From Paracoccaceae bacterium (lineage in GTDB: Bacteria > Pseudomonadota > Alphaproteobacteria > Rhodobacterales > Rhodobacteraceae), in NCBI GenBank assembly GCA_007119835.1, contig SKOX01000378.1, positions 1-9,345 of the forward strand: a DNA stretch of 9,345 bases, in the 5' to 3' direction. The translations under genes and the position numbers were made by a program. How positions within the stretch are numbered: the stretch's first letter is position 1; every line of letters starts with the position of its first letter. Positions 1 through 7,239 of the stretch are shown here, in pieces. The notes under the pieces are model-generated. The model searched no databases and was not told where the DNA came from. It saw only the letters and a program-made list of their open reading frames with translations.

Positions 1-5
1 CCGCG

Positions 6-33
6 TTGCAGCCGCCGGCTGCCGGCCTTATAG
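6..33 (+). promoter_or_regulatory. Probable sigma-70-type promoter of the tRNA-Arg gene
   Basis: TTGCAG at 6-11 and TTATAG at 28-33 are separated by 16 bases, and the tRNA 5' end lies 11 bases after the second box. The two hexamers partly match the housekeeping consensus TTGACA and TATAAT. The spacer is G/C-rich and itself contains a GCCGGC repeat. The call rests on position and two imperfect hexamers, so it is an inference. Confidence 0.45.
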
Positions 34-43
34 AGGGCTTCAG

Positions 44-120
44 GCACCCGTAGCTCAGCTGGATAGAGTGCTGCCCTCCGAAGGCAGAGGTCACAGGTTC
101 GAATCCTGTCGGGTGCGCCA
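44..120 (+). tRNA. tRNA-Arg (anticodon CCG)
   Basis: This is a complete 77-base tRNA gene with an encoded CCA end. The acceptor stem GCACCCG (44-50) pairs with CGGGTGC (110-116), followed by discriminator G117 and CCA at 118-120. The anticodon stem CTGCC/GGCAG encloses the loop CTCCGAA, giving anticodon CCG, which reads the arginine codon CGG. The T-arm carries the usual GGTTCGAATCC. The gene stands alone; no second tRNA follows. tRNA-Arg genes are frequent integration sites for islands, but no copy of its 3' end was found elsewhere in this window. Confidence 0.97.
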
Positions 121-343
121 TTCTGCCCTCTTCATCGCACGAAAGCAATTGAGGATTTGTGAAGGTCCGCAAGGGCTTGTGGGGAAAACTCTTCCTAAAA
201 GCGACTGGTTGTGTCGGGCGGGCTGGCGGATCTGTTACGCAGGGTGTTACGCGGCTCGACGGGTCGGCATGGATCCCAGGCTACCGAATCGCAGAGGCCC
301 GCCGGTGAGAGCGGACCTCGCTGACTCCGACGTCTGATGGGGA
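121..343. other. Non-coding stretch after the tRNA
   Basis: I see no supportable gene here. Reading frames across it overlap the tRNA or have non-coding composition. The only structure noticed is a pair of identical octamers TGTTACGC at 233-240 and 245-252, spaced 12 bases start to start. No T-rich terminator follows the tRNA. Confidence 0.5.
233..252. repeat. Two direct TGTTACGC octamers 12 bases apart
   Basis: TGTTACGC occurs at 233-240 and again at 245-252, separated by AGGG. The arrangement resembles a pair of protein-binding half-sites or a small tandem duplication. No adjacent gene start supports an operator role, so function is unknown. Confidence 0.4.
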
Positions 344-598
344 TCAGGCTTCGCGGATGGTCCGGAACGGCGGCGTCTTCTCATCGGTGCGAACGACCTT
401 CGGCTTGAACGACGCCAGCAGGGGCGCGACGTCGCCAATTGCAGCCGCGTTGATGACCAGGTTGAGCTCTTCTGCGGTCAGGCTCGCGTAGAACAGGACC
501 TCGAGTGGGATGGTGATTTGGACATTGGCGCTCTCCTCTGCGGCGCGTTCATAGCGGACATGGGCGGCTAAAGCCCGCACGACGGGGACAGGAGCCAC
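344..598 (-). CDS. Short unrecognised protein or gene fragment
   Basis: The minus-strand frame ending at the TGA at 344-346 encodes a C-terminal segment with protein-like composition, including NVQITIPLEVLFYASL and TAEELNLVINAAAIGD, followed by a Lys/Arg-rich tail. This differs sharply from the Gly/Asp/His-rich shadow sequence that the same frame gives further upstream, opposite the amidohydrolase. The 5' limit is uncertain. A GTG at 596-598 would give 84 aa but has no clear ribosome binding site, and plausible coding seems to continue upstream to about 640. It uses some A/T-ending codons (TTA, ATT, CAA), unlike the intact genes nearby. It may be a remnant whose N-terminus was lost. I do not recognise the family. 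Confidence 0.4.
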   Translation of the reverse strand: MAPVPVVRALAAHVRYERAAEESANVQITIPLEVLFYASLTAEELNLVINAAAIGDVAPLLASFKPKVVRTDEKTPPFRTIREA

Positions 599-784
599 AC
601 GACGCCACCGATCATAATCGGCAGTGACCTTTCCCGCGCATGCCTCGAAGTCCCTGCCCTTCGCGGCAGCGCGCGGCCGAGGGTCGAAGAGACATCCTCC
701 CGGATCGCCGACACCGATCCGGTCGCCTTCCTCGTCTTCGCGGCCACCGAGCGCGCCTCCAGCCTGAAACAAGAAGGAAAGCCA
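599..784. other. Spacer before the amidohydrolase
   Basis: The amidohydrolase frame stays open upstream of its ATG through this stretch, reading for example SRIADTDPVAFLVFAA, so it may hold the relic end of another gene. No in-frame start or recognisable domain is present. AGAAGGAAAG just before 785 serves as the ribosome binding site of the next gene. Confidence 0.35.
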
Positions 785-1954
785 ATGTCCATCCTGCCCC
801 GCATCGCGGACTTCGCCGACGAGCTCACCGCCATCCGCCATGACCTGCACGCGCACCCCGAACTCGGCTTCGAGGAGACCCGTACGGCCGCAATCGTTGC
901 GGCGCAGCTCCGCGCCTACGGCGTCGACGAGGTGCACGAGGGTATCGGTGGCACCGGCGTCGTCGGCCTGATCCACGGGAAGGGCCGCGGCAACCGTCGC
1001 ATCGGGCTGCGCGCCGACATGGACGCGCTGCCGATCGAGGAGGCGAGCGGCGTCCCCTACGCATCCAAGAACCCCGGCCGGATGCACGCCTGCGGCCACG
1101 ACGGCCACACGACTATGCTGCTCGGCGCCGCCCGCTACCTCGCCGAGACCCGGGACTTCGACGGCACCGCGATCGTCGTCTTCCAGCCTGCCGAGGAAGG
1201 CCTCGGCGGCGCGCGGGCCATGCTCGCCGACGGCCTCTTCGAGCGCTTTCCCTGCGACGAGATCTACGGCCTCCACAACGACCCGACCGCCGAGCCCGGC
1301 CGGGCCACGGTCACCCCCGGCCCCGCCATGGCAGGCGCCCACTTCTTCGACATCACCGTGCGCGGCACCGGCAGCCACGCCGCCATGCCGCACCAGTCGC
1401 GCGACCCGATCGTGATCGCCGCGGCCCTCGTCGGCCAGATCCAGACCATCGTCAGCCGCAACGCCCCGCCGATCGAGGCGCTGGTCGTCTCGGTGACCAG
1501 GCTCCACGCCGGCAGCGCCTACAACGTCGTACCCGCCACCGCTACGCTCGCCGGCACCATCCGCTACTTCGACGACGCCGTCTCCGGCATGGCGGCCGAG
1601 CGCCTCCGCACCCTCTGCGCCGGCCTCGCCACCGCCTACGGCGTCGAGATCGAGGTCGACATCCGCAACATCTTCGACGTGCTGATGAACGATCCCGACC
1701 TCAGCGCCGAATTCGCCGCCGCCGCCGCCGAGATCGTCGGCGAGGGCAACGTCACCCTCGGCGGCGAGCCGGTCACTGGCAGCGAGGACTTCGCCGACAT
1801 GCTGAAGACCGTCCCCGGCGCCTATATCCGCGTCGGACACGCCGGCTCCGTGCCGCTCCACAACCCGGCCTTCGTGCTCGACGACGGCATCCTCCCCGTC
1901 GGCGCCTCGGTCATGGCCCGCCTCGTGGAGCGCCGCCTGCCCCTCGGCCGCTGA
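785..1954 (+). CDS. M20D-family metallo-amidohydrolase (hippurate/N-acyl amino acid hydrolase type)
   Basis: This is an intact 389-aa cytoplasmic zinc-type peptidase M20D, the family that removes acyl groups from N-acyl amino acids such as hippurate or indole-acetyl amino acids. The metal-ligand pattern is complete: Cys103 and His105 in HACGHDGHT, Glu137-Glu138 in QPAEEG, His164 in YGLHN and His359 in PLHNPAF. The RADMDALPI motif lies near residues 76-84. The dimerisation (lid) insert spans about residues 185-295, with TGSHAAMPH near 195-203. No signal peptide is seen. Length fits the family. The start is supported by AGAAGGAA just upstream. Codon use is strongly G/C-ending and the frame is clean, in contrast to its downstream neighbours. 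The exact substrate cannot be told from sequence. The stop is 11 bases from the next start, suggesting cotranscription. Confidence 0.93.
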   Translation: MSILPRIADFADELTAIRHDLHAHPELGFEETRTAAIVAAQLRAYGVDEVHEGIGGTGVVGLIHGKGRGNRRIGLRADMDALPIEEASGVPYASKNPGRMHACGHDGHTTMLLGAARYLAETRDFDGTAIVVFQPAEEGLGGARAMLADGLFERFPCDEIYGLHNDPTAEPGRATVTPGPAMAGAHFFDITVRGTGSHAAMPHQSRDPIVIAAALVGQIQTIVSRNAPPIEALVVSVTRLHAGSAYNVVPATATLAGTIRYFDDAVSGMAAERLRTLCAGLATAYGVEIEVDIRNIFDVLMNDPDLSAEFAAAAAEIVGEGNVTLGGEPVTGSEDFADMLKTVPGAYIRVGHAGSVPLHNPAFVLDDGILPVGASVMARLVERRLPLGR

Positions 1955-1965
1955 AGGAGCGCCCC

Positions 1966-2717
1966 ATGAGCTTTCTCGACCCGCCTCTCGACGTAGACGC
2001 GATGCCTTCAGCCTTGTATGGAGGCGAAGTCGCGCGCATGCAGGGCCGCGACCCACGGGGAGTAGAACGACCCCGAGCCTACCGCCTGGCGCTGATGCGT
2101 CAGGGCCTGGTCGACCCGCAGGAACGGACCTCCTGGGCCGCGGGCCGGAACAGGTCGTGGTGGCGGTCCGGCTGCCCGAGGGCGGTTTCCGTGCGCCTGC
2201 TCGACGACGAGGAGATCCTCAACGGCAACAGGAGCTTCCGCGAGGACCCCGAGATCGGAGTCCCTGGCTTGCCCCGGCTCCCCCGGCGCTGCTCCAGGAC
2301 GCGGGCGCGGCGCTGCTCAAGGCCTCGCTGCTGGGCCGGCCTTCGTCCGGTCTTCTTGCCGGCCTCTCGATCCCCGACCTCGACAACCCCACCGAGATGG
2401 CCGCCTTCGTGATGCCAAGCTGTATCATCCGCTATGCCATCGACAGCGAGATGCAGCTTCACGATGCGATCGATGCCCACGACCATGCGTCGGGCGAGGA
2501 CTTTCCGCTTCCGCCTGGGGAGCGGGATCGCTTTCTCGGCACCGTCTATGTGCCCGCTCCCGAGACCGCGCACCAGACGCTTGCGCTCCAGGCCCGCGTC
2601 GACGCGGCCTGCCGGGACTTCCAAGAGATCCTGGGCTACTTCGAGCGCGTCATCGCCAGGCATTTCAGGCTGCTGCCGCCGGACGTGAGCAAGGCCTGGA
2701 AGGCACGCCACGCCTGA
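1966..2717 (+). pseudogene. Tandem unrecognised family, copy 1 (250-aa type, three frameshifts)
   Basis: I do not recognise this family. It is paralogous to 2816-3569. The start ATG has AGGAG at 1955-1959, partly overlapping the amidohydrolase stop context. The reading frame changes three times: near 2143-2146 (one base missing; GGCC where GGCCC is expected), near 2190-2199 (one extra base, probably C) and between about 2256 and 2290 (one base missing). Corrected, the gene is 753 nt, 250 aa. The C-terminal 125 residues are clean and match copy 2 closely: SIPDLDNPTEMAAFVMP, CIIRYAID, LHDAIDAHDH, FPLPPGERDRFLGTVY, PETAHQTLALQ, DAACRDFQEILGY and PDVSKAW. The N-terminal 57 residues share only weak similarity with copy 2 (LALMRQG). 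There are no membrane segments. The indels are decay or assembly error. Confidence 0.7.
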
Positions 2718-2815
2718 GGCTGTTGCGTGCGGAGTGTGCGCGACGGCCAGGGCCATCGGGTATCGAAATCGAAGACAGCGGCCCCCGCAGGCCCGCATTG
2801 ACGGAGGCAAAGCCG

Positions 2816-3569
2816 ATGATCCGGATCCCCCACACCCTGCAGCTCCGCCTCGTGCTGCCGGCGCATGCCCTTGCGCAACGGCCGCACTTCGACAGGCTGT
2901 TCTCGCACACCGGGCCCCCCGTCCGCCCCCTCGCCCTGGTGCGGCAGGGCCGCATCAGTGCCTGCGAGGGCGGGTCCTGGCATTCCAGGGCATGAGCGGG
3001 TGGTGGTGGCGTTCGTGAACCCGGAGACCGGCGAGGAGGAGGCTCGCACCCTCCAGCCCGACGCGGTCCTCTACGGCGCAGAGCGGGGCGACAGTCCCGC
3101 CGTTGTCGGGATTGTCGCCAGCCCGCCGGCGCCGCGGGAGCTTCTCCGCGCTGCGGGGCCCGCTCTCCTTGAGGCGGTGTTCCGCGGCGCGCATGCCAGC
3201 ACGCTGTTCTCCGAGCTCGCCATTCCCGACATCGAGCACGCCACGGACATGGTCGCGGTCTTCATGCCGGGCTGCATCATCGCCTATGCGGTCGACGACG
3301 ACAGCCGGCTCCACGAGGCGCTCGACGCGCACGACTTCGGGACGGACGCGCCCTTCGCGCTGCCGCCGCGCGAGCGCAACCGCTACCTCGGCACGATCTA
3401 CGCGCCGCGCCCAGAAACGGCGCACCAGGCCGTCGCGCTCCAGCATCGCCTCGATGCCGCCTGCGCCGACTTCCGCAAGGTTCTCGGCTTCTACGAAGGC
3501 CTGGTCTCCAAGACATTCGACCTGCGTGCGCCCGACGTGGGCGCGGCCTGGCAGGCAGGCGCGGCCTGA
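2816..3569 (+). pseudogene. Tandem unrecognised family, copy 2 (250-aa type, one frameshift)
   Basis: This is the second copy of the 1966-2717 family. ATG at 2816 follows GGAGG at 2803-2807 with 8-base spacing, and the first frame reads MIRIPHTLQLRLVLPAH and continues to SWHS before hitting TGA at 2993-2995. Skipping the single A at 2987 joins it to the frame GHERVVVAFVNPETG, which runs to the TGA at 3567-3569. The corrected length is 753 nt, 250 aa, exactly that of copy 1. Conserved blocks with copy 1 are PDIEHATDMVAVFMPGCII, LHEALDAHD, FALPPRERNRYLGTIYAPR, PETAHQAVALQ, LDAACADFRKVLGFYE and PDVGAAWQAG. It looks like a soluble, mixed alpha/beta protein without signal peptide. Function is unknown. 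The extra base is decay, assembly error or, less likely, recoding. Confidence 0.7.
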
Positions 3570-3584
3570 GGCGGGCCTGCCTGC
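3551..3584. terminator. Perfect 10-bp-stem hairpin at the end of copy 2
   Basis: GCAGGCAGGC at 3551-3560 pairs perfectly with GCCTGCCTGC at 3575-3584 around a 14-base loop that contains the stop codon of the preceding gene. Only TTGATC follows, so the canonical U-run of an intrinsic terminator is missing. It could act as a terminator-like or mRNA-stabilising structure between this gene and the small gene at 3617. Confidence 0.45.
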
Positions 3585-3616
3585 TTGATCGCGCCGCGCC
3601 GCGCCTTGAGGCGAGC

Positions 3617-3847
3617 ATGGCGTATGCCGCGAGCGCCGTACACCTGGCAGGGCACACGATGCCGGTCAACGTAGCCGTGGCCAGCACTGAGGCGCGGGCG
3701 ACCACCGTGATCGAGGCGCTCCTGGCGTCGGCACACGAGCACCCCGAGGGCGAGCAGGGCGTGATCGCCCAGTGGCTGCCTCTGGTGCGACGACATCGGC
3801 CGAGGGTCAGCCAGATGCTTGAGCAGCGCGAGCGGCGCGGCTGGTAG
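3617..3847 (+). CDS. Small unrecognised protein (76 aa)
   Basis: This is a clean small frame with protein-like sequence: VNVAVASTEARATTVIEAL, then HEHPEGEQGVIAQWLP and a basic end with RRHRPRVSQMLEQRERRGW. It is probably a small, mostly helical cytoplasmic protein with a basic C-terminus. The ATG at 3617 has a weak purine-rich stretch (GAGGCGAG) upstream. The ATG at 3659 (Met15) is an alternative start that would give a 62-aa protein. It lies 47 bases after copy 2, beyond the hairpin, and may be cotranscribed. I do not recognise the family and infer no function. Confidence 0.55.
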   Translation: MAYAASAVHLAGHTMPVNVAVASTEARATTVIEALLASAHEHPEGEQGVIAQWLPLVRRHRPRVSQMLEQRERRGW

Positions 3848-4033
3848 CTACGCGCCCGGCCCGCCGGCGCTCTGGTCGTCCGTAGTCTCGCCCGAGCCCT
3901 GCCTTGGAAAAACGGAAAGAAGAAGGGACGAGCCTCTTCCGATGGCCTTTGAATTTCAGCAAGAATTGCCGGCATCTGATCGCATGCGGAGTGTCTGGCG
4001 TGCGGGAACCACCAGCGGATCCGGGAGAATGCC

Positions 4034-4894
4034 ATGGAGATCAAATCGATGCCCGAGGAGGTTGCCGAGCGCCTCGGCTTCTACGTCTATCGACTAATCG
4101 ACCCGCGGAACGGGGACACATTCTATGTGGGCAAGGGAAGCGGTGACCGCGTCCTCCAGCACGTCAAGGCCGCCGTGCGAGACGATTTCGGCTCGGAAAA
4201 AACCGGGCTCATAAGGGAGATCATCGCCGCGAATCTGTCGGTGGGCCACGTGATCCATCGCCACGGCATGGACGAGGAGACGGCCATGGAGGTCGAGGCT
4301 GCGGTCATGGACTGCTTTCCCTCCGCCCGAAACAAGTTGCGCGGACACCGTTCTGCGAAGAGAGGCCGCGCCCACCTCAGGGAGCTCATCGATCGCTATG
4401 GAGCAGAGGAATTCGCCGTCGAGCGCCCACTCCTTCTCATCTCGGTCGGGAGGTACGAGCCATCGGGCAACAAGAGCCTCCTGGACCAGGTGCGCGGCTG
4501 CTGGAAGATCACCCATGACTACGCCAAGCCAGCGCAGCTCGTTCTCGCGCACCAGCGGGGGATCGTGAGGGGCGTCTTCGTGCCAAGGCAATGGGTCCCG
4601 GCCACGAAGGAGAACTTCGACTGGCTGGACGAAGACGAGCCCGGGAGGATCGGCTTCATTGGAGAGGGGGCGCCGAAGGAGGTTGCGGACCTCTACATGA
4701 GCAAGCGGGTGCCGCAGAGATTTCGGAAGAAGGGTGCCGCATTCCCGGTGCGGAAGCTGCTTCCTGGCTCCGAGGCAGCTGAAGACCCGGGCGACGTGAC
4801 GGTCGAAGATACGGTCGAAGACAAGCCCGGAGGCAAGGTCGAGAAGGCAGACGGCGAGGTGGCTCGCGCACCCTCGCCGCCAATGAGCATCTGA
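4034..4894 (+). CDS. GIY-YIG (LEM-3-like) nuclease-domain protein
   Basis: This intact 286-aa protein has an N-terminal GIY-YIG nuclease domain of the LEM-3/Ankle1-like branch, which cuts DNA in characterised relatives. GFYVYRL at residues 15-21 and FYVGKG at 30-35 correspond to the two name-giving motifs. GDRVLQH follows with the expected catalytic Arg39, then HRHGMDEETAMEVEA with Glu86/Glu88 and SARNKLRGH with Asn100. Residues about 138-242 form a second conserved block (LLDQVRGCWKI, RGIVRGVF, WVPATKENF, RIGFIGEGAPKEVADLY) known from bacterial proteins of this type but of undetermined role. Residues 245-286 are a low-complexity acidic/Pro tail with repeated VEDT/VEDK. The start is ATG 4034, preceded by GGGAGA. 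The gene is preceded by about 186 bases of non-coding sequence, so it probably has its own promoter. Its biological target is unknown. Confidence 0.85.
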   Translation: MEIKSMPEEVAERLGFYVYRLIDPRNGDTFYVGKGSGDRVLQHVKAAVRDDFGSEKTGLIREIIAANLSVGHVIHRHGMDEETAMEVEAAVMDCFPSARNKLRGHRSAKRGRAHLRELIDRYGAEEFAVERPLLLISVGRYEPSGNKSLLDQVRGCWKITHDYAKPAQLVLAHQRGIVRGVFVPRQWVPATKENFDWLDEDEPGRIGFIGEGAPKEVADLYMSKRVPQRFRKKGAAFPVRKLLPGSEAAEDPGDVTVEDTVEDKPGGKVEKADGEVARAPSPPMSI

Positions 4895-4918
4895 GTCCGG
4901 GAATTGGGTCCTGCCCGG

Positions 4919-4945
4919 CGGGCGATCCGGTACGGAGATCGCCCG
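4919..4945. promoter_or_regulatory. Perfect 9-bp-stem hairpin between the nuclease and polymerase-like genes
   Basis: CGGGCGATC at 4919-4927 pairs perfectly with GATCGCCCG at 4937-4945 across a 9-base loop. It lies 24 bases after the GIY-YIG stop and ends 18 bases before the next ATG. With no T-run after it, it may be a weak terminator or a leader hairpin that affects translation of the polymerase-like gene. Confidence 0.4.
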
Positions 4946-4963
4946 TCAGACGAGGATCCTGAG

Positions 4964-6294
4964 ATGTACGTTCCGCTTCGCGTGACTTCCGCCCATTCGG
5001 TCGGAGCCGGCACGATCCGTGCCGAAGACCTGGCCTCCTTCTGCGCGGGGAACGGCATCCCGGCGGCCGGTATTGCCGACCGGGACAGCTTGGCCGGCAC
5101 CATGGCCACGGCCAAGGTGCTGCGCGCCAAGGGCGTCCAGCCGCTGACCGGCACGACGCTCCGCCTGCGGAGCGGTGCCTGCGAGGGCGACGTGGTGCTC
5201 TACGCCACGGGCCCGGCGGGCTGGGCCGGCCTCCTGCGCGTCGCCAACGCCTGGAACATCCCCGAGCCGGCCCTGCGCCGGGCTCCGGGCCTCGACGAGC
5301 TCGGCGCCCTGCTCGGCGACGGCGCGAGCGAGATCCTGGTACTGACCGGCGGGCCGGACGGGCTGATCGAGAAGCTACTCGTCGCGAACCTCGCCGCGGC
5401 GCGGAAGGCTCTTGCAGATCTCGCCGCGCTGTTCCCGAGCCGCGTCTATGTCGAGATCCAGCGCGGCTTCGAGGGTGCCGACCGTAATGCGGTGGAGATC
5501 TCGCAGCTCGCCGACGCGCTCGCGCTTCCCCTGCTCGGCACCTGCCCCGCGACCCACCGGTCGGCCGAGATGCTCGAGGCCCACGAAGCCTATCTCTGCA
5601 TCACCGGCAAGGCCTATCTCGCCAGCGATGACCGGCCCCGCGCGGTTGCCGGGCAGCCCCTGCTGTCGCCCGCGGCCATGGCGGAGCTGTTCGCCGACAT
5701 GCCCGAGGCGCTCGAGAACAGCGTCGAGTTCGCCCGGCGCGCGGTCTTCATGCCGGAGCCGGCTCCGGCGCGCCTGCCGAGCTTCCCCTGCCACGAGGGC
5801 GAGGACGAGGCGGCCTGCTGCGCCGGCTGGCCTTCGAGGGGCTCATGCGTCGCCTCGAAACCCAGCGGGCCCGGGGCGAGACGCCCGATCCCGAGGCCTA
5901 CCGCGCCCGGCTCGCCTACGGGCTCGACGCCATCGTGCGGATGGGCTTTGCCGGCTACTTCCTGATCGTGTCCGACTTCATCGGCTGCGCGCGCGCGAAC
6001 GGCATTCCCGTCGGGCCGGGCCGCGGCTCCGGCGCGGGCTCGCTCGTCGCCTACGCGCTCGGGATCACCGACATCGATCCCCTGCCCTTCGGGCTTCTCT
6101 TCGAGCGCTTCCTCAACCCGGACCGGGTCTCGATGCCGGACTTCGACATCGACTTCGCCCAGGGACGGCGCGAGGGGGTCATTGACTATGTCCGCCGGCG
6201 CTACGGCGCGGAGAGGGTCGCGCATGTCGCCACCTACGGCAGGCGCTCGGGCTCTGGGCCGAGCGCCTGGCGCCACGGCTCGGAGGCAGCCTGA
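4964..6294 (+). pseudogene. DNA polymerase III alpha subunit-like protein, N-terminal fragment with frameshift
   Basis: This is a partial C-family replicative polymerase (DnaE-type). ATG 4964 follows GAGGA at 4952-4956. The N-terminal PHP domain reads YVPLRVTSAHS, where family members have an HLRVHSAYS-like motif, so both motif-I histidines are replaced. VYVEIQRGFEG and ALPLLGTCPATH follow. At 5813-5815 one base is missing (GGCC where GGCCC is expected) and the frame shifts, resuming as [15 protein letters not shown]. The palm begins normally: [22 protein letters not shown] (6013-6042) and MPDFDIDF, with the two catalytic Asp codons at 6145 and 6151. Family similarity ends at VATYG, about 6240. 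The remaining 18 codons before TGA at 6292-6294 are unrelated. About 425 of the usual 1,100 or so residues remain, so the third catalytic Asp, fingers, beta-binding and C-terminal domains are absent. It should be inactive as a polymerase. Confidence 0.85.
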
Positions 6295-6944
6295 AGACAT
6301 ACCTGCCCTACGCCTCGTCCGATGTGGACTTCCTCGTAAGCGTGGCGGCGGCGCGCGTCGTCGCCGGGCGGCTCGGCGGCGCGCTTCTCCTGCCCGACCC
6401 TGAGCATGTCGCAAGTCCGAACGCCGGACTTGTCCGCTTCGAGCAAGGCGGGCGCTGTTTTGTCGTCGACATCCTGTCTTCGCTCGCCGGGCTCGACGCC
6501 GGGCAGGTCCGGGCCGACGCGTCGGAACTGCCGATGCCGTCCGGCGGCAGCCTGCGGCTACTCAATCCGCTCGACGTGCTGCGTGCGCGGGTGGCCAGGC
6601 TGGCCATCCTACGCCGGAGTGGCTCCATCGCGGTCAACCAGCTGCGTGCAGCGCCTCTGCTCCTCGAAGCCGAAATTGCCGAGCTGCTCGCGTCGGGTCG
6701 CTCCTCGCTTGCCCAGGACCGTGCGCGCGGCCTGGTTGCGCTCGCCGGAAGTCCGGGCGGCGATCATGTCCTGCGCGCCCACGGCATCGACGTCTTTGCC
6801 GCGGCGGCGGCCCTTGCCGATCTTCCAGGCTGGAATCCCCGCTTCGCCGAGCACCAGATCCGGCGCGCGGTCGACGCGGGCATCGCGCGCCGCGACCGGC
6901 GGCTTGCCGAGCAGGCCCGGCGGGCCCGCCGGGACGGATCCTGA
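6240..6944 (+). pseudogene. Nucleotidyltransferase-like protein, C-terminal fragment
   Basis: From about 6240 a different frame is open: [15 protein letters not shown], then YLPYASSDVDFLVSV with an Asp-x-Asp pair (codons 6321 and 6327), then GRCFVVDILSSLAGLD with a third candidate acidic residue (codon 6468). This order resembles nucleotidyltransferase-fold proteins, including those of the AbiEii type. SLRLLNPLDVLRARVARL and a helical C-terminal region (GIDVFAAAAALADLPGW) follow, ending at TGA 6942-6944 with a basic tail. The N-terminal glycine-serine motif expected before the Asp pair is absent. No credible start exists: a GTG at 6324 would begin inside the active-site motif. The 5' part was presumably lost in the event that also cut the polymerase-like gene. 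The family assignment is moderate. Confidence 0.6.
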
Positions 6945-7153
6945 TCCGGGTCCGACGACGGACGGGTGGGTGGAAAGACAGACAGGCATCCAGGCGGCAG
7001 CACACCATACCCCGGGCGGCCTGGAGGCGCTTAGGCCCTGCCCCTGTCTCTTGGTTCCCTTGTCCAGCAGTGCCCCTGCGTCGCGTGAGAGAGAGGGGGC
7101 TTAGGGCGCCCGGGGTCGCCGACCATGGCTGTGCCCTCAGGCGCACCGGAAGA

Positions 7154-7169
7154 GCCGGACGCGTCCGGC
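7154..7169. promoter_or_regulatory. 16-bp perfect palindrome, candidate operator
   Basis: GCCGGACGCGTCCGGC reads the same on both strands. It sits 70 bases before the probable start at 7240, directly against the CT tract. Perfect dyads of this length at such a distance are typical of sites for dimeric repressors, but no regulator is encoded in this window. Confidence 0.35.
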
Positions 7170-7193
7170 CCTCTCTCTCCCTCTCTCTCTCTC
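7169..7193 (+). repeat. CT-dinucleotide tract
   Basis: CC(TC)n with a single extra C interrupting it runs across 7169-7193. Such tracts are prone to slipped-strand length change, and with the purine tract at 7087-7099 could form a hairpin of about ten base pairs. It lies 46 bases before the probable start of the next gene, in non-coding sequence. Confidence 0.6.
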
Positions 7194-7239
7194 GTCGAAG
7201 AGGGCCCGAGCCCATCTTCTGGGCGACAAGGAGCGAGCT

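Larger units (their letters stand above)
6945..7239. other. Non-coding stretch with purine, pyrimidine and palindromic elements
   Basis: I find no supportable gene. The stretch holds GAGAGAGAGGGGG at 7087-7099, a 16-bp perfect palindrome at 7154-7169 and a CT-repeat tract at 7169-7193. The purine tract could pair with part of the CT tract in single-stranded RNA or DNA. These elements lie upstream of the gene that probably starts at 7240 and may form its control region. Confidence 0.5.

Noticed and set aside
344..2056. 570-codon minus-strand open frame
   Set aside because: Beyond about 640 it is antisense to the intact amidohydrolase and has the Gly/Asp/His/Val-rich composition of a shadow frame. 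Only its 3' end was kept.
2100..3049. Minus-strand frames opposite the tandem paralogues
   Set aside because: The plus-strand products of both copies align with each other; the opposite frames are shadows.
3848..4033. Possible small plus-strand gene containing MAFEFQQELPASD (about 3942)
   Set aside because: It has no ribosome site and continues out of frame into the GIY-YIG gene; treated as non-coding leader.
3277..4044. 255-codon minus-strand open frame
   Set aside because: Arg/Ala/Ser-rich shadow composition; it overlaps copy 2 and the 76-aa gene.
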